Notes: generated by a model from the letters alone, not told the origin. A stretch of 64,000 bases of DNA from Arthrobacter woluwensis (GCF_030816155.1 NZ_JAUSXR010000001.1:124001-188000); one strand, 5' to 3'. Shown: positions 53,150 through 61,802, counted from the first letter of the stretch. Numbers and translations are program-made.

Positions 53150-54346
53150 CTACTGCTGCTGCTCCGGTCGCGGCGTGGCCTCGGGAGCCTGTTGCTCTGG
53201 GCCCTGCTGCTCTGAGCCCTGTTGCGCGGGGCCCTGCTGCTCTGAGCCCTGTTGCGCGGGGCCCTGCTGGGTCGGCGCCGCCGGCTGGCTCTGGTCCGAT
53301 TGCGGGGGCTGGCCGGGCTGCTCACTCGGAGCGGACGGACGCGGCGCGTCCGGGGCGGCCTGCTGGGCTCCGGAGGGCTGCTGCCAGCCCTGACCTGCCT
53401 GCTGGGTCCATTCCTGACCCGGTTGCTGCCCATACTGCTGCTGCCCGTACTGCCCCTGCTGTCCATACTGCCCCGCCTGGGGGTACGCCTGCGGCTGGGC
53501 CTGCTGCGGGTAGGCGTCTTGCGGGTAACCCTGCTGCGGGTAGCCCGCCTGCGGGTAAGCATTCTGCGGGTAACCGGTCTGCGGATACTCCTGCTGCCAC
53601 TGCTGCGGGTAGGCGGTCGGCTGCCCCTGCTGAGGCTGCTGCGCATAGCCGTTCCACTGAGGAGCCTGGGTCCACTGCTGCTGGGCGTACTCCTGCGGAG
53701 GAAGCTGGTCCGCGGGCGGCTTCGGCTCGAAGGCCCGGAGCACCAGGGGGATGACCAGACCCACGATGGCGATCAGCGAGGTCGCCCCCGCCGTGCGCCA
53801 CCACCAGGACGGCCAGTCCATCGCCGGGAAGGCCGCCGGGAGGACGAGTTCCACCACGGTCAGCCACGCGAACACGAGAGTGGCCATCGACGAGATCCGC
53901 ACGCCGGTCTTGCTCGCACCCGTGATGAACCGAGGGACGTAGAGCTGAGTGAGCAGCAAGGCCACCCGCACGAGCAGGATCATGGAGACGAACCGGGCGA
54001 TCTGACCCGTCCACACGGTGGCGCTGGCGGTGTCCGCCGGCTGAAGCCAGCCATTCCAGATCTTGAGGAGGCCGATCGCCAGGAGCACCACGTTGAGAAT
54101 GGTCGAGACGGCCAGGTACCAACGATTGCGGCCTTCGGGCATGCTGCCGTCCAGCACCACCGCGCCGGCGAACAGCCCGACCAGAAGGAGGGTGAGCCAG
54201 GCACGCCCGGCGACATTGGCCTGGTCGCCCAGGATGATGAAGATCCCGCCCAGCACGGCCGCGGCCACGAGCATGGTGATCGAGAGGCCGAGTGCGATCG
54301 TGGCGGTGCGTGAGCGTTGGCGTGCCGGAGGGGCGGGGTGTGTCAT
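53150..54346 (-). CDS. Membrane protein with long Gln/Pro-rich repetitive tail
   Basis: 398 residues. Residues 1-205 hold five to six membrane helices (GLSITMLVAAAVLGGIFIIL, LTLLLVGLFAGAVVL and so on); from about 215 on the protein is low-complexity: repeated YPQ-x-x units (EYPQTGYPQNAYPQAGYPQQ), then QYGQQ units and a duplicated QQGPAQQGSE block. Such tails are disordered and presumably cytosolic. The membrane part is an uncharacterised actinobacterial type; function unknown. The DNA of the tail is a run of near-repeats at 53190-53690. Confidence 0.8.
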   Translation of the reverse strand: MTHPAPPARQRSRTATIALGLSITMLVAAAVLGGIFIILGDQANVAGRAWLTLLLVGLFAGAVVLDGSMPEGRNRWYLAVSTILNVVLLAIGLLKIWNGWLQPADTASATVWTGQIARFVSMILLVRVALLLTQLYVPRFITGASKTGVRISSMATLVFAWLTVVELVLPAAFPAMDWPSWWWRTAGATSLIAIVGLVIPLVLRAFEPKPPADQLPPQEYAQQQWTQAPQWNGYAQQPQQGQPTAYPQQWQQEYPQTGYPQNAYPQAGYPQQGYPQDAYPQQAQPQAYPQAGQYGQQGQYGQQQYGQQPGQEWTQQAGQGWQQPSGAQQAAPDAPRPSAPSEQPGQPPQSDQSQPAAPTQQGPAQQGSEQQGPAQQGSEQQGPEQQAPEATPRPEQQQ

Positions 54347-54456
54347 GAGCGTCTCCTGGTGCTAGTCCCCGTCAGCTTATCTAAAGACGATGGCCTTTCG
54401 ATAGTGGATCCGCACTATGTGTACAGGAACCTGAGAGCCCTGTGGACAGCCGCGGT

Positions 54457-55119
54457 TCAGGCGGGCAGGCGCTGAGCCCCGACGGCGATCGCGTTGCCGA
54501 CCAGACGGGCCTGATGGAGCACTTCCCGGTGTCCTGCAGACACCTGCTGACCCACTCCCACCAGGTAGATGCCCACGTGGCGGAGGGCCGTCGCCATGTT
54601 GTCGCTCGTCTCCTGCCCGACGGCCTTGAGGAACTGCCGCACACGACGCCGCCCGGAGACCCCCGTGATCACGACCGAATCGCAGATGATCAGGCCGCCC
54701 GGGGTCGGAAGTGCCCAGCGGCGGGAAGCCGCTTCGCCCGGCACGGCGGACGACCGGGGCGCCCCATGCGCCGGAGCCGCCGGGTTCAGGGCATCGGCCA
54801 CCACACCGCGTCGGACGTCCAGCTGATGGCACTTGGCGTAGCCGTGGAGCTGACGCAGGATGTCCCGGCGCTCGCGGTGGGAGGCCGGATCGCCGATGGC
54901 GACCCGTTCGAGTTCCTCCGTGGTGGCGTGCCGCAGGGATCCTGCCGCGACGGGGTCCCCCTGATGCAGGCCATCGATCACCACGACCGCCATGCCCTTG
55001 CGGTGCAGCTGCGTCGCGACCGCCAGTCCGCCCATCCCGGTGCCGACCACCACCACGTCGGTGACGGTGATGACGCCTTCCGGAGGCCCGCCGGACACTC
55101 TGCTGGCACTGCGTGGCAT
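54457..55119 (-). CDS. Short FAD/NAD(P)-binding flavoprotein-like protein
   Basis: 220 residues with a good AAGGAGGATCG ribosome site before ATG 55119. VTDVVVVGTGMGGLAVATQL is a clear dinucleotide-binding GxGxxG fold, followed by YAKCHQLDVRRGVVADAL and a strand LIICDSVVITGVSGRRRVRQ, the layout of FAD-dependent monooxygenase/pyridine nucleotide oxidoreductases. Typical members have 350 residues; the NADPH-binding half is missing and the C-terminus is atypical. It may be a reduced paralogue or a decaying gene; still well translated by appearance. Confidence 0.65.
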   Translation of the reverse strand: MPRSASRVSGGPPEGVITVTDVVVVGTGMGGLAVATQLHRKGMAVVVIDGLHQGDPVAAGSLRHATTEELERVAIGDPASHRERRDILRQLHGYAKCHQLDVRRGVVADALNPAAPAHGAPRSSAVPGEAASRRWALPTPGGLIICDSVVITGVSGRRRVRQFLKAVGQETSDNMATALRHVGIYLVGVGQQVSAGHREVLHQARLVGNAIAVGAQRLPA

Positions 55120-55594
55120 TCGATCCTCCTTCGGTGCGGCATGGGTGCCCGGCGTGACGCACGGGCGGGGGAGTCCCGGTCAGGCCGGAACGGTCAACGC
55201 GCAGAAAAGACCCAGGGAATCTTCACGATTCACCATGGGTCCCCTCCCACTGTGCAACTGAGAATACTCCGCTCGGGGTCACCTGAACAGGGTGCCGGAA
55301 GGCTGATGTGAAGCATTTCGTGAACGGTACCGGATGACCCGTTTCGGTCCGCGCGGGCGGTCCGCTCCGGCGCCTCGGCTGCGACCCGTGGAACCGCGGT
55401 TCAGCGGGCCACCGCGAGCCCTCCGTGGGCGCCCGGCCCGGCCCGTGGACGAGCGCCGGAATGCCCTCCGGCGTCGGCGTTTCTTGAAACGACCAGCACA
55501 AACGGCAATAGTGGGACATAAGCCAGCGTGGGTGGTAGGAGAGCTGCAGGGACCGTCTCCGCAGGCCGCCCACAGCGATGAGGAGGCGAGAGTC
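55120..55594. other. Intergenic region between flavoprotein and stress protein
   Basis: 475 bp between divergent genes. The left part (55140-55270) should contain the flavoprotein promoter; a conserved promoter for the stress protein is at 55484-55512. The stretch 55330-55480 is open in one frame but Arg/Pro-rich without a ribosome site, so I do not call a gene there. Confidence 0.5.
55484..55512 (+). promoter_or_regulatory. Promoter of the universal stress protein gene
   Basis: TTGAAA (55484-55489) and AATAGT (55507-55512) with a 17-bp spacer, predicting a start near 55519 and a 76-nt leader. No DosR-like palindrome found. Confidence 0.5.
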
Positions 55595-56608
55595 GTGAGC
55601 ACGGATACGCCGGAGACAGCACCGCAGGGAATCCACGGCGGGGTGATCGTGGGAGTGGACGGGTCCGAACACGGACAGTGCGCTCTGAGCTGGGCCGCCC
55701 GCGAGGCGGAACGGCGCCGGACCACCCTCCATCTGATCACCGCCTATTCAGTGCCCATCTACGCGGCTTCGGGCCTGGACGGCGGGTACGCCGCCGTCGA
55801 CGACTCCGTCATCCGGCAGGGTGCGGAGAGCGTTCTGAAGGATGCGCTGGAGCGCATCAAGGACTTCGACATCGACGTCGACGCGTCGGTCGAGAACGGC
55901 GACGCCTCGGGCGTCCTGCTGGAACTCGGGCGCGAGGCGGATCTGCTCGTGGTCGGCAGCCGGGGCCGGGGAGGGTTCGTCGGACGCCTGCTCGGCTCGG
56001 TGAGTTCCGCCCTGCCCGCCCACGCGAGCTGCCCCACGGTCGTGGTGCCCATGATCTGCGCCGGCCGTTTCGGCCAGGACGTGACGGACAAGCATCTGAA
56101 GGCCGAGCTCGCCAAGAATCCTCTGGAACCCGTGAAGCCCCGCGTCGTGGTCGGCGCGGACGGTTCCGACCAGGCCCGGGTCGCCGTGCTGGAGGCCGCG
56201 GCACAGGCCCAGCGGCTCGGCGTCGAACTGCAGATCCTCTGCGCCGTGCCGCAGTACAGCGGAAGCCTGGCCTGGGTCCCCGCGGCGATGGACCGTGAGG
56301 CGATCTTCGCGGACATCCAGGTACAGCTCGACGCCGGCGTGCTCTGGCTCAAGAGCCACTTCCCGGAACTCGAGATCACCACCCGCCTGGTGGACGGCTC
56401 ACCCGTGGAGGTCCTCGTGGACGCCAGTCGGGATTCCGAGCTCGTGGTGGTGGGCACGCGCGGCCGTGGCGGATTCGCCGGCATGCTGCTGGGCTCGACA
56501 TCGGATGGCGTCCTGCACCATGCGCAGGGACCGGTCATGGTGGTGCCGGACCGGGATGATCCGCGGCTCGCCGATCGCGCCAGCTTCGGTCCGGTGCTGG
56601 GCGGCTGA
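55595..56608 (+). CDS. Tandem-domain universal stress protein
   Basis: 337 residues from GTG 55595 with AGGAGG 8 bp upstream. Two UspA domains: the first (about 15-155) has IVGVDGSEHGQ and the ATP-binding G-2x-G-9x-G(S/T) motif in VGSRGRGGFVGRLLGSVSSA; the second (about 185-325) has VVGADGSDQAR and VGTRGRGGFAGMLLGSTSDG. Both motifs are intact, so ATP binding is expected. Actinobacteria carry many such proteins, often induced by hypoxia or stationary phase. Followed by a strong terminator. Confidence 0.92.
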   Translation: MSTDTPETAPQGIHGGVIVGVDGSEHGQCALSWAAREAERRRTTLHLITAYSVPIYAASGLDGGYAAVDDSVIRQGAESVLKDALERIKDFDIDVDASVENGDASGVLLELGREADLLVVGSRGRGGFVGRLLGSVSSALPAHASCPTVVVPMICAGRFGQDVTDKHLKAELAKNPLEPVKPRVVVGADGSDQARVAVLEAAAQAQRLGVELQILCAVPQYSGSLAWVPAAMDREAIFADIQVQLDAGVLWLKSHFPELEITTRLVDGSPVEVLVDASRDSELVVVGTRGRGGFAGMLLGSTSDGVLHHAQGPVMVVPDRDDPRLADRASFGPVLGG

Positions 56609-56636
56609 CGGCTCGCGGACTTCGAGAACCGCCGGC

Positions 56637-56692
56637 ATGACGAAGGCCCGGCCTTTCCGTGGAGTTCCACGGAAAGGCCGGGCCTTCGTCAT
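56637..56692. terminator. Strong bidirectional terminator hairpin
   Basis: Perfect 26-bp stem (arms 56637-56662 and 56667-56692; left arm begins ATGACGAAGGCCCGGCCTTT) with a 4-base loop. It lies 29 bp after the stress-protein stop and 43 bp from the stop of the convergent NlpC/P60 gene. Within it GAAGGCCCGGCCTTTCC-type sequence contains a smaller palindrome. Confidence 0.85.
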
Positions 56693-56734
56693 CGCCGCTG
56701 AGAGCGGACGCTGGTCAGATCGCGCCGGAGCCGA

Positions 56735-58237
56735 TCACCAGTACCGGGCCGCGGTCGGCCAGAGCTGCATGCCGATCATCCAGTCGATGCGCGACACGGT
56801 GATGCCGGAACCCGGGTTCAGGGCGTTGACCACCTGGCCGCCGCCGATGTAGATCCCTACGTGGTAGAACGATCCGCCGTCACCCCAGAAGATGAGGTCG
56901 CCGGGCTGCCACTGACCCATGGGGATGTACCGCGGAGCGGAGAAGTACTGATCGGTGGCCGTACGCGGCATGTACACGCCCGCGGCGGCGAAGGCCGCAC
57001 TCGACAGGCCGGAGCAGTCGTAGCCCACCGGGCCGTTGCCGCCCCAGACGTACGGGCCGCCCACCTTGGACATCGCGAAATTGATGGCCGTCTGGGCCGC
57101 GCTGCCACCGGGCGACGGCGGTGGCGGCGTGACGACGGGAGGCTTCGGAGCCGGCGGCTGAGGCGCAGGGGGCTGGGGTGCGGGTGGCTGCGGCGCAGGC
57201 GGCTGGACCACCGGCGGACGGGGAGCCGGCGGCTGCGGTGCGGGTGGCTGGGGTGCCGGTGGCTGGACCACGGGAGGCTGCACGACCGGCGGCTGGGGCT
57301 GCGACGGCCGGCCGCCGGAATTTCCGCCGGAATTCCCACCAGAGTTACCAGCAGAGTTACCGCCCTGGGCCGGCTGCTGCGGCGTCGGGAGCGGCTGCTG
57401 CGCCGCGCGGTCCTGGAGAGCCTTCAGCGCGGCCGCGGCACGCTGCTGCTCCAGCCCCTGGACGCGCTGCGTCTCGAGGGCCACCGTGGTGTTGCGGAGT
57501 GACGCGAGCTGGGCGATGACCTTCTCGCGGTCCTTGGACGCGCTCTGGAGAGCCTGGGTGGCGGAGGTCTGAGCCGACTCCGCGGCGGCGCGGGCCTGGT
57601 CGGCGTCGCGCGCGGCGTCGTCGGCGGCCTTCTGCGCGGCAGCCGCATCGGCGGACAGGGCGGAGTTCGCCTGACCGGAAGAGATGGCGCGGTTGAACGT
57701 CTCGCTCTGCTTCTGGCTGATGGCGTCGAGTGTGGTGGCGCGGCCGAGGAGATCGCCGTCGTCGCCGTTCAGCACGCCTTCCACGGCCGGGTTCACGCCG
57801 CCGGTCTTGTAGATGGAACTGGCGAGGGCACCGAGATCCTTGCGGCTCTTGGTCGCCTGGTCCTGGGCCGCTGCGGCCTTGGCCTTGGCGGTTGCGGCGG
57901 CGTCCTGCTTGGCCTTGAGGGTCAGCAGAGCGTTGGTGTACGAGTCGTTGGCCCGCATGCTGGCGGTGATGGCGCTGGACTGGCGGTCCGCGAGGGTGCC
58001 GATGAGGCCTTCGAGCCGGGCCTGGGTCGCCTTCGCGCTGCTCTCGTTCTTCTTCGCCGCGGCGATCTCCGATTCGCTCGGAATGGAGTCGGACTGGTCG
58101 GCCGGGATGGTGACCGGCGACGCCGGGAGGGGCGCGGCCACGGCGCCCGGGATGCCGCCGGAGCCGAGCAGAACGCTCGCACTCAGGGCGGAGGAGTAAA
58201 GGATCGCTGCGTACTTCCCACGCTTCGCCACTGCCAT
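56735..58237 (-). CDS. NlpC/P60 family peptidoglycan endopeptidase, secreted
   Basis: 500 residues. Signal peptide with cleavage near AVAAP (about residue 36). A long Ala/Gln/Lys-rich coiled coil (about 60-280) carries IYKTGGVNPAVEGVLNGDDG, typical of RipA/CwlO-like enzymes. A Pro-rich linker of QPPAP and VVQPP units (about 300-370) leads to the NlpC/P60 domain: YDCSGLS (Cys about 406), FYHVGIYIGGG (His about 459) and a final polar residue near NALNPGSG. It cleaves D-gamma-Glu-DAP or related peptide bonds in the wall, probably during division. ATG 58237; a GTG two codons upstream is possible. Confidence 0.92.
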   Translation of the reverse strand: MAVAKRGKYAAILYSSALSASVLLGSGGIPGAVAAPLPASPVTIPADQSDSIPSESEIAAAKKNESSAKATQARLEGLIGTLADRQSSAITASMRANDSYTNALLTLKAKQDAAATAKAKAAAAQDQATKSRKDLGALASSIYKTGGVNPAVEGVLNGDDGDLLGRATTLDAISQKQSETFNRAISSGQANSALSADAAAAQKAADDAARDADQARAAAESAQTSATQALQSASKDREKVIAQLASLRNTTVALETQRVQGLEQQRAAAALKALQDRAAQQPLPTPQQPAQGGNSAGNSGGNSGGNSGGRPSQPQPPVVQPPVVQPPAPQPPAPQPPAPRPPVVQPPAPQPPAPQPPAPQPPAPKPPVVTPPPPSPGGSAAQTAINFAMSKVGGPYVWGGNGPVGYDCSGLSSAAFAAAGVYMPRTATDQYFSAPRYIPMGQWQPGDLIFWGDGGSFYHVGIYIGGGQVVNALNPGSGITVSRIDWMIGMQLWPTAARYW

Positions 58238-58432
58238 GTACACCTGCCTCGATATCGCTGGGAGAACACCCAGCCCTACCGAGAGTACGGCCTCAAAAGT
58301 AACATTGGCAACATTGGTCCCACCATCAACATAAACAACATCAGTGTCATTTCACCGCTGGTCACACGGCGTGTCGCGTGAAATCCCGGCGCTGCCGCCA
58401 CTCCGGCCGACGCTGTTCCAGGGCCCGCGGCC

Positions 58433-59353
58433 TCAGGCGTGCTGATGGGCCTCGTGAGCCTGGTGGGACGCGGGTTCCAGCTGGAAGGTGCAGTGCTCGG
58501 TGTCGAAGTGCGAGCCGAGGCAGCGCTGCATGCGGTCCAGGATGCGGTCGGCCGATTCGGGGCTGAGGGCCTGGTCCTCCACCACCACGTGGGCGGAGAA
58601 CACCGGGACGCCGGACGTGATGGTCCAGATGTGGATGTCATGGACGGACTGCACGCCGTCCACGGCGAGGATGTGCTCGCGGATCATGCCGACGTCCACA
58701 CCCTTCGGTGTGGCCTCCAGCAGCACGTCCACCACATCCTTGAGCAGGCTCCAGGCTCTCGGCAGGATCATCGCGGCGATCAGGATCGACGCGATGGGGT
58801 CCGCCGCGGTGAATCCTGTGAACATGATGACGAGTGCCGCGGCGATGACGGCCAGGGAGCCGAGCAGATCGCCCAGCACCTCCAGATACGCGCCCCGGAG
58901 GTTCAGGCTCTCCTCCTGCCCGCCGCGCAGGATCAGCAGCGAGACGCCGTTGGCCACCGCGCCGATGATCGCGGCGATCAGCATGGTGTCCGTCCGGATC
59001 TCCGGTGTCTCACCGAAGCGGCGGAAGGCTTCGAGGGCGATGATGACCGCGATCACGATCAGAATCAGGGCATTGGCCAGAGCGGCCAGGATCTCGGCAC
59101 GCTGATAGCCGTACGTCCGCTGATCCGTGGCCGGGCGGGTGGCGATCCAGGAGGCTAGCAGGGCGATGAACACCCCGGCCGCGTCCGAGAGCATGTGACC
59201 GGCGTCGGCCAGCAGAGCCAGCGAGCCGGAGAGGGCCGCGCCGGCCACCTGGATGACGACGACGCTGAGCGTGATGCAGAGGACGATGACGAGGCGCTTC
59301 CGGTGCTTGCCGGTGCCGGTCATTCCCTGAGTGTGATCGTGGTTGTGGCCCAT
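58433..59353 (-). CDS. Cation diffusion facilitator, CzcD/ZitB-type zinc exporter
   Basis: 306 residues from ATG 59353. The His-rich start MGHNHDHTQG, six membrane helices, and the metal site residues in LLADAGHMLSDAAG (helix 2) and AYLEVLGDLLGSLAV (helix 5) mark the CzcD branch. The C-terminal cytosolic domain (VQSVHDIHIWTITSGVPVFS) and the tail ending HQAHEAHQHA bind metal. It exports Zn2+ (possibly Co2+ or Cd2+) in exchange for protons. No metal-responsive operator recognised nearby. Confidence 0.92.
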   Translation of the reverse strand: MGHNHDHTQGMTGTGKHRKRLVIVLCITLSVVVIQVAGAALSGSLALLADAGHMLSDAAGVFIALLASWIATRPATDQRTYGYQRAEILAALANALILIVIAVIIALEAFRRFGETPEIRTDTMLIAAIIGAVANGVSLLILRGGQEESLNLRGAYLEVLGDLLGSLAVIAAALVIMFTGFTAADPIASILIAAMILPRAWSLLKDVVDVLLEATPKGVDVGMIREHILAVDGVQSVHDIHIWTITSGVPVFSAHVVVEDQALSPESADRILDRMQRCLGSHFDTEHCTFQLEPASHQAHEAHQHA

Positions 59354-59510
59354 GCTTTTCAGGCTAGCTTCGGAGGGGCCGGAATGCATGTCCGGAATGC
59401 GACTCATTCGCAGTGCTGGCGCGGATTTCGGGGGGTCCGGGAGGGCTCTGAAGGGTGCTTGCGGAGGGCTCGCGCAGGGCCTCCGGGCCAGGTGCCCGAC
59501 GCCGGCCGGA

Positions 59511-59999
59511 TCAGCCCCAGCCGAGCTCGTGAAGGCGGGCGTCATCCACGCCAAAATGGTGGGCGATCTCGTGGATGACCGTCACCTGGATCTCGAACAG
59601 GACCTCGGAACGGCTGGCACAGATCTCGAGGATGGGCCGGCGGTAGAGCGAGATGCGGTCGGGGAGGGACCCTGCGGCCCAGCCCTCGCCGCGCTCCGTC
59701 AGGGGAGTGCCTTCGTAGAGGCCGAGCAGAGGCTCGCCGGTGGCCGGATCCACGCCGTCGTCCTCGATGAAGAGCATGACGTTGTCCATGTGGCGGGAGA
59801 TCTCGGGAGGGAGGTCTTCGAGAGCCTGCAGCGCGAGGGCCTGGAACTCGTCCAGGCTGAGGGTTGCGGCCTCCGTGCGCTCGAGGTGTTCGAAGCCGGG
59901 CTCGCCACGCAGCGTGCACCGGGGCCCGGGCGGCCAGATGCGGATGGGCAGGCCGCGGGGGAGTGGTCGCGAGGAGTCCGGTTCCGGTCTGCTGTCCAT
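59511..59999 (-). CDS. Metallopeptidase family protein (PF06262-like zinc peptidase)
   Basis: 162 residues from ATG 59999. The C-terminal VIHEIAHHFGVDDARLHELG contains HExxH with the downstream His-Phe-Gly and Asp characteristic of the small minimal metallopeptidase family. The body (NVMLFIEDDGVD, LLGLYEGTPLTERG) matches that family. The first 25 residues are Arg/Pro-rich and may not be translated if a later start is used; ATG 60047 is another option. Cellular role unknown; widely conserved in actinobacteria. Confidence 0.88.
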   Translation of the reverse strand: MDSRPEPDSSRPLPRGLPIRIWPPGPRCTLRGEPGFEHLERTEAATLSLDEFQALALQALEDLPPEISRHMDNVMLFIEDDGVDPATGEPLLGLYEGTPLTERGEGWAAGSLPDRISLYRRPILEICASRSEVLFEIQVTVIHEIAHHFGVDDARLHELGWG

Positions 60000-60048
60000 G
60001 CCTTCCACGGTAGCCGTCCGCGCCGGGTCCGGGGCGCGGGCCCGCATT

Positions 60049-60077
60049 TTGGAATTTCCCGGACCATGCTCTAAAGT
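60049..60077 (+). promoter_or_regulatory. Promoter of tRNA-Glu
   Basis: TTGGAA (60049-60054), 17-bp spacer, TAAAGT (60072-60077), 61 bp before the mature tRNA. Confidence 0.6.
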
Positions 60078-60137
60078 TTTACTGGTCCACTTCGCGAGGA
60101 ACGCGGCAGCAGCCGGGAACCGAGCAGGTGTGTCAAG

Positions 60138-60210
60138 GCCCCCATCGTCTAGCGGCCTAGGACACCGCCCTTTCACGGCGGCGGCACGGGTTCGAATCCC
60201 GTTGGGGGTA
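60138..60210 (+). tRNA. tRNA-Glu (anticodon TTC)
   Basis: 73 nt, full cloverleaf: acceptor GCCCCCA with TGGGGGT (first pair G-U), anticodon loop CTTTCAC, T arm CGGGTTCGAATCCCG, discriminator A. CCA is not encoded. Confidence 0.97.
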
Positions 60211-60225
60211 CGCATGAGATGCGAT

Positions 60226-60255
60226 TTGAAAGCGGATCGAAAGATCTGCTAAGAT
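60226..60255 (+). promoter_or_regulatory. Promoter of tRNA-Asp/tRNA-Phe
   Basis: TTGAAA (60226-60231), 18-bp spacer, TAAGAT (60250-60255). Indicates that the Asp and Phe tRNAs are transcribed apart from tRNA-Glu. Confidence 0.6.
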
Positions 60256-60311
60256 GAAATCTTGTGAGCCGGGAGCGATTCCGGTGAAAACAACGGTAGA
60301 AGTACCACCAA

Positions 60312-60385
60312 GGCCCTGTAGCGCAGTTGGTTAGCGCGCCGCCCTGTCACGGCGGAGGTCGCGGGTTCAAGTCCCGTCAGGGTCG
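60312..60385 (+). tRNA. tRNA-Asp (anticodon GTC)
   Basis: 74 nt: acceptor GGCCCTG with CAGGGTC, anticodon loop CTGTCAC, T arm GCGGGTTCAAGTCCCGT, discriminator G. CCA not encoded. Confidence 0.97.
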
Positions 60386-60431
60386 CTTTGATGGCTGGAA
60401 TTATCCGGCGATCATGGTGACAAGTCACCGA

Positions 60432-60504
60432 GGCTCTGTAGCTCAGTTGGTAGAGCGTTCGACTGAAAATCGAAAGGTCACCGGATCGACGCCGGTCGGA
60501 GCCA
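60432..60504 (+). tRNA. tRNA-Phe (anticodon GAA)
   Basis: 73 nt: acceptor GGCTCTG with CGGAGCC, anticodon loop CTGAAAA, D arm GCTCAGTTGGTAGAGC, discriminator A. The T loop reads ATCGACG, so position 54 is A instead of the usual T. Confidence 0.97.
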
Positions 60505-60506
60505 CT

Positions 60507-60542
60507 GAAACCCTCGCCTAGCTTCTACATGGTGAGGGTTTC
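60507..60542 (+). terminator. Terminator after tRNA-Phe
   Basis: 12-bp stem GAAACCCTCGCC (60507-60518) with GGTGAGGGTTTC (60531-60542), one G-T pair, followed by TTCAATTT. Starts 3 bp after the tRNA. Confidence 0.75.
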
Positions 60543-60579
60543 TTCAATTTAACGGCGGTTTCCCTGAGACCGCTTCACG

Positions 60580-60608
60580 AACCGCCTTCCGGGGCGGTTT
60601 CTTTGTTT
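60580..60608 (+). terminator. Second intrinsic terminator
   Basis: AACCGCC (60580-60586), loop TTCCGG, GGCGGTT (60593-60599), then TCTTTGTTT. A classical stem plus T run, probably a back-up for the tRNA unit. Confidence 0.7.
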
Positions 60609-60713
60609 AACCGCCGGTTGACCCGGGGCCGCCGTGCGCCCGTGACATGACGCGCCGCGGCTAGAGTCGTGCTGACCGCAAGAACAGTTCCAAGCAGCCC
60701 TGGGGGACCGCTG

Positions 60714-61640
60714 ATGACCGCGCCCGTGCCGCCCGCCGTCCGGTGGGGCCGTGCCTACTTCGCCGTGCAGTCCGCGGCCGGCCTGCTCTGGTGGGTTCTC
60801 GTCCCCTTGTCCCCGCTGGTCCGGCACATCACTCTGGGCTCACTGGACCCGGCGCTCGTGGCGATCTTCGACCTTCCGCTCTTCGTGGCCGCCGCCGGGC
60901 TGGCCGCGGCGGGATCGCGAGTGGCGGCCCTGGTGAACACCGTCTGGACGCTTCTGGTGACGGTGCTGATGGCGCTGTATGCCACGCTCACCACCGAAGC
61001 CGGGTGGGGCGTGGTCGCGATGGGCGCCGCGGCGCTCGGTTCGCTGCTAGCGCTGAGCCTGGTGTGGCTGGGCAGAATTCCTTTCGAGTGGGTCACCCGT
61101 GGACCGCTCGCCTTCCGGACGGCGGATCGGCGGCGCGCGACGGCGGGACACGTGGGCTGGACGTTCACGCAGCTCGTCGTGGTCTGGGGCCTCTTCCTCG
61201 GGGTCCTCCCGCTGATCATCCGGGCTCTGGAGGAGCGCTGGAAGGTGGGCCTGGCGCTGCCGGAGGGGGCCGCCGTCGTCGGCTGGACGGTCTTCGGCCT
61301 GGCCAGCCTGCTGGGGATCTGCTCGGCGGTCGTCATGTCTTCACGGGGCCGTGGGACGCCGCTGCCGTCGGCGATGCCCAACGAACTGGTGATCGCCGGG
61401 CCGTACCGCTGGGTCCGCAATCCCATGGCGGTGGCGGGCGTGGTTCAGGCGGCGTCGGTGGGGCTGATCCTCGGGTCCTGGCTCGTGGTGGTGTACGCCG
61501 TGGGCGGGGCGCTGCTCTGGAACGTCGGCATCCGGCCGCTGGAGGAGCAAGACCTCGAGTCCCGGTTCGGCGAACCGTACCGCCGTTACCGCGAGACGGT
61601 GCGCTGCTGGATCCCCCGGTGGCCGGTGGCGTCGCGCTGA
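60714..61640 (+). CDS. Membrane-bound methyltransferase of the ICMT/PEMT-like family
   Basis: 308 residues from ATG 60714 (GGGGG upstream). About seven to eight helices; the conserved C-terminal catalytic block GPYRWVRNPMAVAGVVQAAS and EEQDLESRFGEPYRRYRETV matches isoprenylcysteine carboxyl methyltransferase/phospholipid methyltransferase-like proteins that bind S-adenosylmethionine at the membrane. Relatives have about 200 residues, so the N-terminal 100 (two to four helices) is an extension. Substrate unknown. Confidence 0.85.
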   Translation: MTAPVPPAVRWGRAYFAVQSAAGLLWWVLVPLSPLVRHITLGSLDPALVAIFDLPLFVAAAGLAAAGSRVAALVNTVWTLLVTVLMALYATLTTEAGWGVVAMGAAALGSLLALSLVWLGRIPFEWVTRGPLAFRTADRRRATAGHVGWTFTQLVVVWGLFLGVLPLIIRALEERWKVGLALPEGAAVVGWTVFGLASLLGICSAVVMSSRGRGTPLPSAMPNELVIAGPYRWVRNPMAVAGVVQAASVGLILGSWLVVVYAVGGALLWNVGIRPLEEQDLESRFGEPYRRYRETVRCWIPRWPVASR

Positions 61641-61708
61641 AGAGTCACAGAAGCGCAGACTTCAGCGGTCGAGGAGTGACATATACTCCGTGAATTACGG
61701 CACACTAA

Positions 61709-61750
61709 TTTGACGTAAAGGCAAGCCTAAGTAAGGCTTGGCTTGCCTAA
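61709..61750 (+). promoter_or_regulatory. Iron box (DmdR/IdeR/DtxR-type) upstream of the siderophore genes
   Basis: TAAGGCTTGGCTTGCCTAA (61732-61750) matches the consensus TTAGGTTAGGCTAACCTAA at 14 of 19 positions. A second, weaker half-box (AGGCAAGCCTAAG) overlaps on the left (61719-61731). TTGACG (61709-61714) is a good -35 and the -10 would fall inside the box, so iron-bound repressor would block transcription. Confidence 0.75.
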
Positions 61751-61802
61751 CGTTAATCGCTGTCGTTGGGCGTCCCCGATCCCCGACGGAAAGTAGTGTC
61801 CT

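Noticed and set aside
55334..55594. N-terminal extension of the universal stress protein
   Set aside because: The extra 87 residues are Arg/Pro-rich, lie over the promoter and lack a ribosome site; GTG 55595 has a strong one.
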